NCBI GenBank assembly: GCA_013398015.1
Contig: VZRR01012417.1
Location: 310,001-374,000, forward strand
Direction: 5' to 3'
Source of the DNA: Oreocharis arfaki
Taxonomy: Eukaryota; Chordata; Aves; Passeriformes; Paramythiidae
DNA: 64,000 nt
Shown: piece after piece, positions 10,782 to 21,065 of the stretch
Numbering within the stretch: position 1 is the stretch's first letter
How the letters are laid out: each line of letters opens with the position of its first letter
Position numbers and translations under genes: made by a program
Notes under the pieces: generated by a model
Database searches by the model: none
What the model saw: only the letters and a program-made list of their open reading frames with translations
Told to the model about the DNA's origin: nothing

Positions 10782-13700
10782 CTAAGGAAAAAGTGTTTGG
10801 GAGAGCAGAGAGTAAGAGGACACGTTTTCTGTGTTCACCCACGTTCTGATCTGGTTTGTAGTCATTAGAAGATGTCTGCAGTAGTTGAAATGGACTTAAT
10901 TACAGGCCATGTAACACCTCTGTCACGTCACTGGGGAAAACATCAATAGAAACCTTATAGGTAATGTCCTGAAAGTGGCTTGGATTTTTTCAGTGCAAAA
11001 TAAACAGATCGTTTTCTACCTCCTGCTGCAGGAACATTCTGCTCCTGTCTGACAGGAAGGAATACAGACAGACTTTTCCCTTTTCCTTCCTGTTTTACTA
11101 GAGAGAGAGAGAGAGACCAAACCATTTCTCACTATTCCTATAAAGCCCCACGTTTGCTTGCTCTTACTGGGAGAGCTGCTCTAGATGCAGAATAACTCTC
11201 CTCAGGAGCAGGCTCAAGCCTGAGACACCACAGTCCTGTTTTGCTTAGAAAGAGATAAATGTAAGTACAGGAGCTCTTACAGTGCAAATTTGGTAACAAG
11301 CAGGGCAGAGTTATTAATCCTAGGTTTTGTGGAAAAGTGGGAATAGTCCTGAAATGGAGAAAGTTGTGTCTGGAATTCACAGTTAGAGATACCTATTGCT
11401 GGAATTATACAGGACTTTTTACTACATCAGGGATTTTTTCATAGCTTTTCCAAAGCCTTCATAATTCTTTTAACAGCAGAGTTGAATACTGATTTCTGAT
11501 CTTGCCTTATCCTTTCTGTATGCCTTGCTTAAGGCATCAAAGAGGCACAAACTACTTGCAAGGAGAATTTATGCTTCAAAGAAAGGGCTGCAATCCTCTG
11601 TTTTCTCATCATCACATGATGTAACTAAAAAATACAGGGAAAGGTAAATTACTTCTCCCTGTACTCCCTGAAAACAGACAAAATTGATATATACCAATAG
11701 TTAGATGGAGTTAAGTTTTGAGTGAGGAAGGAACAGATTTAATACATTAGTATTCAACGCAGACTGAGGCTTGAGGAATACTTGAATTGATCAAAAAGGA
11801 AAAGGAGCCCAAATTAAATCCCATATATCCAAATCTACAAAACTGCCTTGCTTACAGTTTCTTGTACTTTGAAGAAACCCTTGGTGGCTCTGTGCTTTTA
11901 TATTTCAAGATCTTCCTCATGTAATTCTTTATAATGACCATGAGTCAGTAAAACAAAAAAGCAACTGCATAGCTTTGTTAGAGATTGCAAGGAGTTGAAG
12001 GTACACAAACAAAAAAAAACAAACCAAGCCATGTTTAAGACATTTACCTAGAACAAAATGACAAAAAAATTAATCTTCCTTAGAAGAAAATGTCTGTCAT
12101 TAAATGTTTAAACCCCATGGAGTTCACATTCATAATTCAAAAAGTGTAATTAAGTTAATGACAGTGGCTCTTTAGCACAATAACCAGGCAGGGCTCAGGC
12201 AGTGCAGAGCCATCACTCAGATGTTGGTGCTCGAGAGACTTCTGAGCCTGCCTTGGCCTGTGGGCTGTAAAGGCTCCCCTGGTGCCACTACTCTCTGGCC
12301 TCTCAAGGGCTCCTTCGGGGACATTAAATGTGCCTGTCACTGGCTTGAGAGCTACAACATCTCTTCTACGCGATGCCAGATTCAAGCTGAAAGCCTGCAG
12401 ATGAGCGTCATTGAAAGCTTGGGTCACAAATTTCCTAACAGCACCTTGATTACCTTTCCCTAACCCACCAGAGATGTCGTGTGGGTATTGCAGAATCAGT
12501 GTGTGACAAACATATTCACAACTGTAGCAGTTCAGCTACAAGGCTGCCATCAATCCCTAAGCCCTTGAGAGAACTTAGCTCTCTCACTGTTTTAACTGGA
12601 AATACTTTTCAAAACCAGCCTTTCTACTAATCATGAGGGCAAACACCACTACTGGTGACTGCTAACACTAACAAAAGCCCAGACTTCCTTTCCCCCTAGA
12701 TGGAATATTCCAGTGAGTATTATGGTTTGGACAGGTTAGCAGTGACTAGTACAGTAGATGTGAGTGTTCTACAGAGATTTCTGAAGTACTGCCCAGAATC
12801 TTCACATTAAATAAGAATATAATGTTTTGATGGGAGCACTGTATGTGTGTTATAAATTAAGTAAATACTGTTTGTCCCGTGAATCTTCTCTCCTGTAACC
12901 AGCAACTACATCTACAAACTAGAGTTCAGCTAGCCTAGTCACATCACAAGAATCTCATCATCTGCTTCCAGACACTTTTTAGAGTTAAATATATATGTCA
13001 ATAACACATATGCAGGAAATTGTCCCTCATATTAATATTTACAGACAAAGACATCTTAATTCCAAAGGGTGTTTTGTTTGCTTTTTTGGTTAACCTATTT
13101 GGAAATGTCAGCCACATACTTAAGGGAATATAATGGATACATAAACGAGAATGAGGAGTTCTGTTTCCATGTGGGTGGGCAATAATGACTGTGCTTGGGA
13201 AAGGTAACAAGGATTCTGCTTTACAGGCTCCTGCAATAACATGTTTATTCAACAACAGCCTTAAGTGTAGCACTGAATTGTGGAATTTCACATCTGAATT
13301 ATCTTTCCATTGAATTGCATGAAGAGCTAGCAGAGATTCCTTAATGGATATTGTGCAAGTTGCTAACGTGAGATGAAATCTTTCAGGCGCTCTTGAAAGT
13401 GATTCATTTTTCTGTTCTTTCTAATTTGGCTGTGTTCTGAGTACACATAGGAGTGTGTATTGGCTGGATATGTAATGCACAAGAATACATGTGGCATCTC
13501 TTAATTGCATAGGACTTTGCCTAGCATAGATGTCAGCAGGGAAGCTGTCAAAAGGGGAGGGTTAAATGATCTGCATTACGTGGGGAAAGCTCTTACTTAT
13601 ATGAAGTGAACTTTATCCTAAGCACAGCCTGGGGCTGGGTGTGAATTAATTTCTCAATGTCTGTATGCCTAGGTAATCCTAATCCTAATTACTGGCTTCC

Positions 13701-14824
13701 CTTGAAGCCCTCTTTCCTTCTTAGATGTCCTTTTTCTGTGTAGTACCAGGCACAGGCTGGAGTGAAGCTTTCATGAGTAAACAAAATTTCTGTAGTGGCT
13801 CTCGCTGAGGTTGGCAGCCAGAAGGCCACAGCAATTAGGCTGCCCATGGTGTTACTCTATTGAGGCACAGAGCAGCACAGAGATGAGACAGCACAAAAGG
13901 AAAAATGTTTTCTTGGGGAAGTTTCAGTGGTCAGTGATTTTGAGCCATCATTTTTACTGGTAGCACAAATGGCATGCTCTTCTGTCAACGTAAAATATGT
14001 TCTGTAAGGTGTCAACAGGGATAGCTTTACTCTTTCTCTTATGTAATACAACTGTTCCCTCAAGTGACTAATAAATCTCATTATAAGAATGCCCTGTAAT
14101 CTCATTGCTCCTCTGATCTTCATGTCCTTGTTACACTGTGCCATGGAGGTTTTAAGTAACAAGATTGTGTTCCCAGGCTGCCTGGGGAACCTACCAGGAA
14201 CTGACATATGTTGAAGCAAATATGCTTTTATTTATCATTGCTTTTAATTATTGCACTAATAAATGTGAACTCTGTGTTTTTAAAGCTTTCATGCTATTGT
14301 CATTTCCTCTGGGAACAAATATATGAAAAATACAATATTCAGAATATTTCCCTGGTACAGGTATTTCCGACTGAGGTGAGGCTAGCCATTCAGTCTGCAT
14401 TTATCCTCAGAAAAGTTTTCCTGCTCTTCTAAAAGAGGGAGGGAGTGAGGATTTTAGCTAAATGAAAGACTTTAAAGAAAACATATTTGCTTTATGTGAC
14501 ATACAACATACTGAAAATACCACCCTAATAATAAGGCAATGAAAATAGTTAAAAATACAAGCTGGACTACAACCTGTCAGGTAGGTGACATTTTCTCCAA
14601 TTATCTTTACATGACTCTCAGTCAGAGGCTGCTACAAATAAATCCTTTTTTTGGGAGGGGTTTGGGAGAGAGCATTTGGAATGCTCTCCACCTCAGAAAT
14701 AACCAGACAAAATCTAAATCCTATCTTCTGTACGAATTCACGTTAGATGACGACAGGGTTATCTCAACTCCTAGGTCCCCCTGCAGGAATTCCCACTGGC
14801 ACAGAAGCAGGCTACAAGCGGTAC
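10782..14824 (-). other. CCK: CCK intron 2
   Basis: A 4.0 kb intron between the two CCK coding exons. The donor is AAAAG|GTACCG (GT at 14824-14823) and the acceptor CCTTAG (AG at 10783-10782). It contains no convincing gene or recognised transposon. Open frames at 12155-12427 (-) and 13857-14219 (-) show no family features. A short GA run lies at about 11100-11115. Confidence 0.9.
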
Positions 14825-15082
14825 CTTTTCTGGCTTGCTGGAGGTACTTGGCCAGCAGAGCGCCGATGCTGGCTCTTTGGTCACTGCTGCCATCCAGCCG
14901 TGGCAGGGATTTCAGGGGCCCAGCGGACGACGGGGCGCGGGCGTGCCGGTGAGGTTCTGTCAGGCTCTGCTCCAGCTCAGCAGGCAGAGGATTCCCATTG
15001 TGTGAGCCCAGGGTTTGCTGTCCGAAGGAGCTCACCGAGAGCACGGCAAGGAACACGCAGATGCATATCCCGCTGTACATTG
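14825..15082 (-). CDS. CCK: Cholecystokinin, coding exon 2 (signal peptide and propeptide)
   Basis: The exon starts after an acceptor CTCCCCAG (AG at 15084-15083). After two untranslated bases the ATG lies at 15080-15078. It encodes residues 1-85 plus the first base of codon 86. Residues 1-20, MYSGICICVFLAVLSVSSFG, form a signal peptide with a hydrophobic core. Residues 21-85 are the CCK propeptide, including the conserved block IGALLAKYLQQARK (72-85). Joined to exon 3 the reading frame is exactly 130 codons, the length I know for bird preprocholecystokinin. An in-frame upstream ATG at about 15098-15096 lies in the intron before the acceptor, so the ATG at 15080 is the correct start. No break or stop is present. 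Confidence 0.97.
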
Positions 15083-16567
15083 CTGGGGAGAAAAGCAACA
15101 GCAGGCTGTTACGTGGCCAGATTTACCACATTTTGTGCAGTCCCTAACCCCGTCTTCCATGGGGGATGCTGAGCAAACCAGGCTTGTGTTGGGATTTTTT
15201 TAATGCAGGTAACTGTGGGATCTGTCTTAAGTTGGAAAACACATATGTGAATAGCTAAATATCCTTGATAAAAAGGAAAGTAAAGGTAATTAATTTTGTT
15301 TCTTCCAGCCTACTGTGTGCTGTATCTCCCTGATCTAGTCAATTCTTATTTGCTTTTCTTTCTTTGGAAGCCGTATTTCATAAAAATTTAAGGGACATGA
15401 ATCCATCTCTGTGAAAAACCTTGTGATTCAAACATTTCAGTATTTTGTTATTGCATTAAAACCCTGCTGTTTTGACAAGTTCTATGAAGAGCCTTTATGC
15501 TGCCAACCTTCACTGATTTGAACTTTAGTGTTCAAGAGGTTTCATCTCATCATACACAAAAAGAAAAAAACAAAAACTTGTCCCAGTGGAAGAAAAACCA
15601 AAATCTAATATTCCTCCCCCAAAGCATTTGATCTAATAGCTGGAGTGGTAAAAGCTGTTTAGTTAAAAGCTGTAAGAAATGAAATGCAACTTAATAATCT
15701 TTTTCATATTAAACAGAGAATTTAGATTTCTACTGCTTCCTTAAATGTGTACTGAGAAAAACAATGTTGGTTTACTAAATCATTTTATCACATAACCTGA
15801 AACAGTTTTTTTCCTGGCAACAGAAATTACTCTCAATTCTTAGAAGAAACAAGCTACCTAGTACTTCATGCTATGGGAGTAATTTTCACTTATAAATAGC
15901 TATGAATTATCTCAGCTATGTGAGATTTTTTTGAACCTCTTAAATTCTTCAACAGTACACTTAACCTTTTAATTTTAAAAGGGGATAAAATTAAGTTTAT
16001 TTGGCCAACACATACACTAGATTGAAATAATTCACAGTATATAAAACATGGGGGTTTTAAAATATTCTTAGGAGATGAATGGAGAAATCTGAAATGTCAC
16101 TCCAGCGTGGTTATTAGTGGTGTACCCATCTCAGTTTGGGGACTCAGAAACCAAAGGTGCATTGCATCCTTTCAACTGCCCCTAGTCCTGTATATTTTAT
16201 ACACACACATATAAATATAATAAATAAATAATAAAGAAAAAAATATATATATACACATCTAAGTATTCAAGTCCTTGCTACGGTCTCCAAAATCAACATC
16301 TCACCACTGCTGGCAGGTTCCTTTCCCAGCGGAGGGGAGCCCTGCTCGCTGCTCCCCGCATCCCGCACCCCGCGCTGGGGTCCGCCCGGCTGCCCGCGCT
16401 CGTCGGGAGCGGCCGGAATTCTTCTTCCCCGGCGGGAAGCGTTCCGTCCGGCACAGAGCGGGATGCCCTCCGAGCCGCCGCACAGGTATGCGGCAGGGAT
16501 CCCCATTTCCTTTGCCTCCCCACCCTCAGCAGTGGTGCCGTCAGAAGACGGTGTCAGGTGCTCCCTA
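15083..16567 (-). other. CCK: CCK intron 1
   Basis: About 1.5 kb between the non-coding first exon and coding exon 2. The donor is AAAAG|GTAGGG (GT at 16568-16567) and the acceptor CTCCCCAG before 15082. The sequence is AT-rich from 15.2 to 16.26 kb, with an A/T-rich low-complexity patch at 16195-16260, then turns sharply GC-rich towards the promoter. The donor position is inferred from consensus, not from a transcript. Confidence 0.65.
16195..16260. repeat. A/T-rich low-complexity tract
   Basis: Runs of CA, TA, ATAA and TATATA units inside CCK intron 1, immediately beside the GC-rich promoter block. No coding meaning. Confidence 0.85.
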
Positions 16568-16568
16568 C

Positions 16569-16643
16569 CTTTTCCGCTGCGCTTTTCCAAGGTCCCACTC
16601 GAGTTGGAAGCGATGAGTCTCGTGTGCGCCCAAGCAGGGAAGT
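16569..16643 (-). other. CCK: CCK exon 1 (5' untranslated, inferred)
   Basis: Known CCK genes have a short non-coding first exon followed by two coding exons. Here a TATA-like box sits at 16667-16674, so transcription should start near 16640-16645. The next good - strand donor is AAAAG|GTAGGG, which ends the exon at 16569 and gives a leader of about 75 bases. The boundaries are inference from signals and family structure. Confidence 0.55.
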
Positions 16644-16666
16644 CGGGGGAAACTCAGCCTCGGCCC

Positions 16667-16674
16667 CTTAAATA
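16667..16674 (-). promoter_or_regulatory. CCK: CCK TATA-like box
   Basis: On the - strand the sequence reads CTATTTAAGG in otherwise GC-rich DNA, about 1.6 kb upstream of the CCK ATG. Its spacing below the CRE/TRE-like element at 16707-16715 fits the known CCK promoter architecture. Start-site position is inferred from this box. Confidence 0.65.
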
Positions 16675-16706
16675 GCGGCGGGCACCGCGGCGATGTTTAC
16701 ACATCT

Positions 16707-16715
16707 CTGACGCAG
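16707..16715 (-). promoter_or_regulatory. CCK: CCK CRE/TRE-like element
   Basis: The - strand reads CTGCGTCAG. Mammalian CCK promoters contain a combined cAMP/TPA response element of this core roughly 80 bases upstream of the start site, bound by CREB/ATF and AP-1 family factors. Here it lies about 33 bases above the TATA-like box and about 65-75 bases above the inferred start. The core match and spacing support both the promoter call and conservation of cAMP/calcium responsiveness. Confidence 0.7.
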
Positions 16716-18470
16716 CCGGGGCCCCCGCCCGCTCAGCCCCCCGCTGCCGCCTCCCCCCGCCCGGGGACCGGCACCGGGGGTGTGTGCCCTTCCTTCACGG
16801 GGGGAGCGGGGCTTCTTCCCGCCCTCCTGCCCCCCCTGCCGCCGGCCGGCGCCGCGGTGCCGCTGCTTGCGGAGGTGTGCGGGCTCCGCGGGGCTGGCCC
16901 TGCCCCACGGGCCGGCCCCCGACGGGCGCTCTCGCTTCTCTCCGGAGGGCAGCGCTGTGCTGGGCACGAAGGAGCTGGAAGCCGCGGCTGGCTTGCAGCT
17001 GGGCAATTAAATGCTCCTGACCGGGGGTATGCTCACGTTTCCCTCCCGGGCGAGAGGCTCCAGGTGCCCTCAGCATGGGCAGCTCCGGCCGTCGGGAGTC
17101 GCCAGCAGGCGGGAGGGCTCGCCCTGGCCGCGCTTACCGGCGGTGGTAGGTGTGGGGTCTGGGGCGTTGGGTTCCATTCTCTGCTGCCTCCTGTGACCTG
17201 AGCCCGGGGACACAAATGCCTCCATCCTCCCCTTCCTCTCCTAGGCTCTCCCGAACATCTGCTCAGGAAGACGGGACACTCATTTTATTTAAAAAGCAAA
17301 GCAAAGTATAAAGCCATGGACGATCCCCCTAGAAAGCCATAGACGGAGGTACCTTCGGCGTGGGTTCCCCCTCACTGACCACAGAACTACCAGAGTTTCC
17401 CCCGGCCGCTGCAGGGACCGCTGCCCCTTCCCGCGCCCTCGGCCGGGCCGGTGCTGCGCTGAGGAGATGCTCGCCAGGTGACCGCAGCAGCCTGGGGAAC
17501 TTTCCCGCCCTCCCGCCTCCTGCTTTTCGGGGGATGGAGGAAGCGCCGTCAAGCTCGGGCCGCCCGGGCTGCCGCGCAGAGGCCGCAGAGGGCCGGGCAG
17601 AGCCGGCCGGGGCAGCCATGCTGTACCCTCCGAAACTCTCCGCAGCTCATCCCTCGGGAGCGGCCGCTCCTCGGACCCAGCGTTGGGCTCAGGCGTCATT
17701 GTGCCGAATCTGTGTCTTAAAGTTTACAGTCTGGAGGCAAGCAAGTGCGCAGGTTGCTTTTCTCACTCCGGGAGGGGAGCCGGGCAGCCCCGAGACACCG
17801 AGGCTCCCCGGGGAGCCGCCTGTGCTGCGCGGACCGTGCGGGGGTGGGAGCGCCGGCCGGGGCCGTGCCCAAGCGGCAGCTGAGAGGGCTCCTTCCCACC
17901 AAGGCAGGGCATGGGGGGGCGTGTGTGCTCTTAAGCTCCTAACCCAGGGCTCCTGGGGGGGAGCTGCCCGGCTTCCCCATCCCGTTCCCCCGGCCGGTCC
18001 TGCCTCACATCGCCCCGCGCACCTCCCGCGCCCTTCCCTCCGCGGCCCGCAGAGGGCGCCGCGGCCCCGCGCCCCGGAGAGATCCAGCGGCTCGAGGGAG
18101 AGAGACCCGCGGAAAAGTCACGAAATCCCGCGGCAGGAGGGTGCCACGTGGCGTGCGAGTGGGGAAAAGCCAACCTGCCGTCGCCTCCTCAGCGCGGGGG
18201 AGCCCTGGCTGCCGGTGCCCAGCGGTGCCCGAGCTGAGGCGCCCGCTGTTGATGTGATGGAGCGGGACGGGCAGGAGAGGGATGCCGTGGCTCCCGCGTC
18301 CCGCCGCGCTGGTGGTGCGAGGCTCGGAGGTGGCGGGGATGGCGACGGACCAGCTCTCTCGACGCTTCCCAGCTGCTGACAGGGTGTTGCCGAGCGGGAT
18401 ACGGCACCTGAGCTCCGGGCTGCCTTTCATCTCTCACATCGGCGCCGGCATCGGGCAGAGTCGCCATCCC

Positions 18471-20837
18471 GAGGTGGCTAAAAAAAAAGCAAAATCAAAC
18501 CCTCTTTTGAAAAGAGAAAAGTAAGTCGAAGCAGATTGCCAGGGAAAGGGACAGCCCTGAAATTATTCCAGCAGTACCTGCCCAATGGCTCTGTCTGTCT
18601 CTGGGAAAAAAACCCGGTAATATTCCAGATAATTCAATTTCACTACTTTGGCTCAGTGGGAAAAATACTCACTGCTGTTAGACAGTTAAATAGACGGCTC
18701 TGAATTGAACTGTAGGTGTCTGGGAAGAGTATCACAGTCTTTCTGGGAAGGTACAATAACAATTCTGGTAGAGTCATATCAAGCCCTTGTGAAACCCACT
18801 CTAGATAATGAGTTCCCAAGGGACCAGGTCAAAGCTTAACAGAAGAGAAAGAGAGTGCTTGCTAATATATGCTCATGCATAATTCATATCAGACAGATAT
18901 AAATGCAAGCATTTAAGTCTGATATATTAGCCTGGTTGAACAAATACGTGCTACATTTACGTTGAGCTGATTTAGAATATCAGTTCACCTATAAATATGT
19001 CCAGGATTGGACAAATGGAGTGAGAGTGTGTGTGTGTGTGCATATGTGTGACAACCAAACTCCCTAGATGTGCTCATGAACAGACTGAAAGGCAATGCCG
19101 TACAAAATGGAATAAAGAAAAGAGGAATTACGTCAAGTTAATAAAGTCAGCAGTGCTGCATGATCTATAGCCGGGGTAATAGGCTTTAGAACACTGGATT
19201 TTCCTAGTTGAATTCCTGTATGTACAGTCCTTGGTGATTATTTTCTGATTTACTCGTGTTTTCTTCAGTGAAAGTTTGAAGTTGTAGGGAAGTTTCAGTC
19301 CTCGGTAAGTATATGTTAATTAATGGCATTTTAGAACTGTTTTGAGCAAAGATAAAAGACCAGAAAGCCTGTTCAGCATGAGCAAATATGACAACAGGAC
19401 TCCAAGGTGAGTTGCCTGCAGAAACTCAGACTATGTATTACTTTACTTCTTGATGTGGCACAACCGGAAAAAATCGGGATTTAATTTGCAGTGACCTCTG
19501 GGTTCCAGGTCCAGTGTTTCGGTCGGGTGCTGGGCCTAGGTGTGTGCCATGGATTGTGGAGTGTCATCCACAGGAGGGCCTTGTGCCACCATCACAGGTG
19601 GGGTGAGACAGAGGCTGCTCTAACACAAGACTTCAGCCTCGGATCACCAGGAAGGAAAGTGCTCTGACTGCACCAGAGCTTGAGTGATACTGCAAGAATC
19701 CAAGAATATATGGAAAACAAATTTAAACCTAAAGTGAACCCTGCAATGCAGTAAATGCTAATATAGATACATCCCTGAGGAGGAAGCTGAAAATTGCCAT
19801 AGTTTATATACTGCAGGCTTTTAAAAATTTGTTTTCTGGCAAGAGTCTGTTAAAAGATTTGAGTTCTTCTAACCTTTCCCCCTGAAAATCAAGACACCTC
19901 TATTGTTAATTTCTTTCTCTGTTTATCTGCCAAAGGTTTTCTCCTGTTCAGCTGAGGTGGTAAAAGAGAGTGTATGGCTGAACATTGACTCTAGCACTGT
20001 ATACTGCAAAGTGTAAGTATATTGGGATATCAGACCATGAGGAACAAAGCCAGGTGCATATCCTGTGGGACCAGGTGGCTTCATGCCCAGGTGCATAACA
20101 AGAAATACATTCTTTTGTTTCTAAGTATCACCTTTTTTTTTTTTTCCTGATTATCACTATTCAGGGATTTTTAGCTTTCCTCTGCACCCTGAAACTTATG
20201 GGAAATATTCTGTGCTATACTGGGTCAAATTAATGTGGGTGGTTTTTTTGTTTTGGGTTTCTTTTAATGTGAAGCTGGTGGAGTGTCACTCTGGAGGATT
20301 ACAATGAAGTAGGGATGATTGGCAGAGGATAGCAGGGAAGGGAATGGTATAGTTTTCTGGAACTAACATACAGATTAGTGAACAGATTTTTAGGACCAAC
20401 TGCAGTGGTAAAACAGGGAATATATTTTAAGGCAGTGTGTTGTTCTGCTGCTATTTTTCAGACATTACATTTTTGGTATTTTGTTTTTCCAAATATTTTT
20501 AATTTTAATTCAGTAATTTCTATCTAAATGCTTTCATGGTAGTCTCTTTTCTCTGACTTTTCATCCCACATGAGAGGGATTTACCTAAAGTCTGCTTGGA
20601 GTCAATTCAAGTGAGAAACTTTGGTTTTGGGCAAGTGAACAGCAGTAAGGGATGTGACTCCTCTGCCTGACAAGTTCTGACCTCCTTTCACAGAGCAGTG
20701 CCTCAAACTATTAGTCCTTGACTAACACACCTGAAGAAGGGTCCTGTAGAAGCAGATCAGCAGAGCTGGTGCTGAGGGTGTTTGAACACTCACAGACTGC
20801 TCTGCGGTGGAAACAGAAGAGCAGCAAGTGGGAGTAA
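18471..20837. other. CCK upstream flank, no gene seen
   Basis: AT-rich sequence between the CpG block and the first CR1 fragment. It contains a short TG run at about 19026-19040 and a T-run near 20131-20144. A GTAAGT donor-like hexamer at 18521-18526 lies just outside the CpG block on the + strand. No coding exon or recognised transposon. Confidence 0.5.
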
Positions 20838-21065
20838 TCATAGAATCATAAAATGGTTTGGGTTGGGAGGGACTTTAAAGATCATACAGTTCCAACACTC
20901 CTGCTCCGGGCAGGGACACCTCCCACTAGACCAGGCTGTTCAGAGGCCCATCCAGCCTGGCCTTGAACAGCTTCAAGAGTGGGGCAGCCACAGCTTCTCT
21001 GGGCAGCCTGTGCCAATGCCTCACCGCCCTCACAGTTCAGAAGTCTGTTTCAAACGTGTCTTCCT
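20838..21065 (-). mobile_element. CR1 LINE fragment, 3' end
   Basis: Read on the + strand this begins with the reversed CR1 tail (AATCATAGAATCATAAAATGG). It continues through the familiar CR1 3' region: GGGACTTTAAAGATCAT, then a stretch on preceding damage, CCAGCCTGGCCTTGAACAG and GGGCAGCCTGTGCCAATGCC. It is a 5'-truncated copy of about 230 bases in - orientation, as is usual for avian CR1 insertions. No coding capacity. Confidence 0.92.

Larger units (their letters stand above)
16300..18470. promoter_or_regulatory. CpG-island-like block spanning the CCK promoter
   Basis: About 2.2 kb of strongly GC- and CpG-rich DNA, with sharp edges, in an AT-rich neighbourhood. The CCK exon 1 and core promoter occupy only its CCK-proximal end (16.57-16.72 kb); the remaining 1.7 kb lies upstream. 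Long open frames occur on both strands (for example 17360-18379 + and 18005-18430 -). This is expected of GC-rich DNA, which is poor in stop codons, and none resembles a protein family. Confidence 0.8.

Noticed and set aside
17360..18379. 339-codon open frame on the + strand in the CpG block
   Set aside because: GC-rich DNA is poor in stop codons. Long frames are open on both strands here, the product is Ala/Arg/Gly/Pro-rich with no family features, and no splice or start context supports it.
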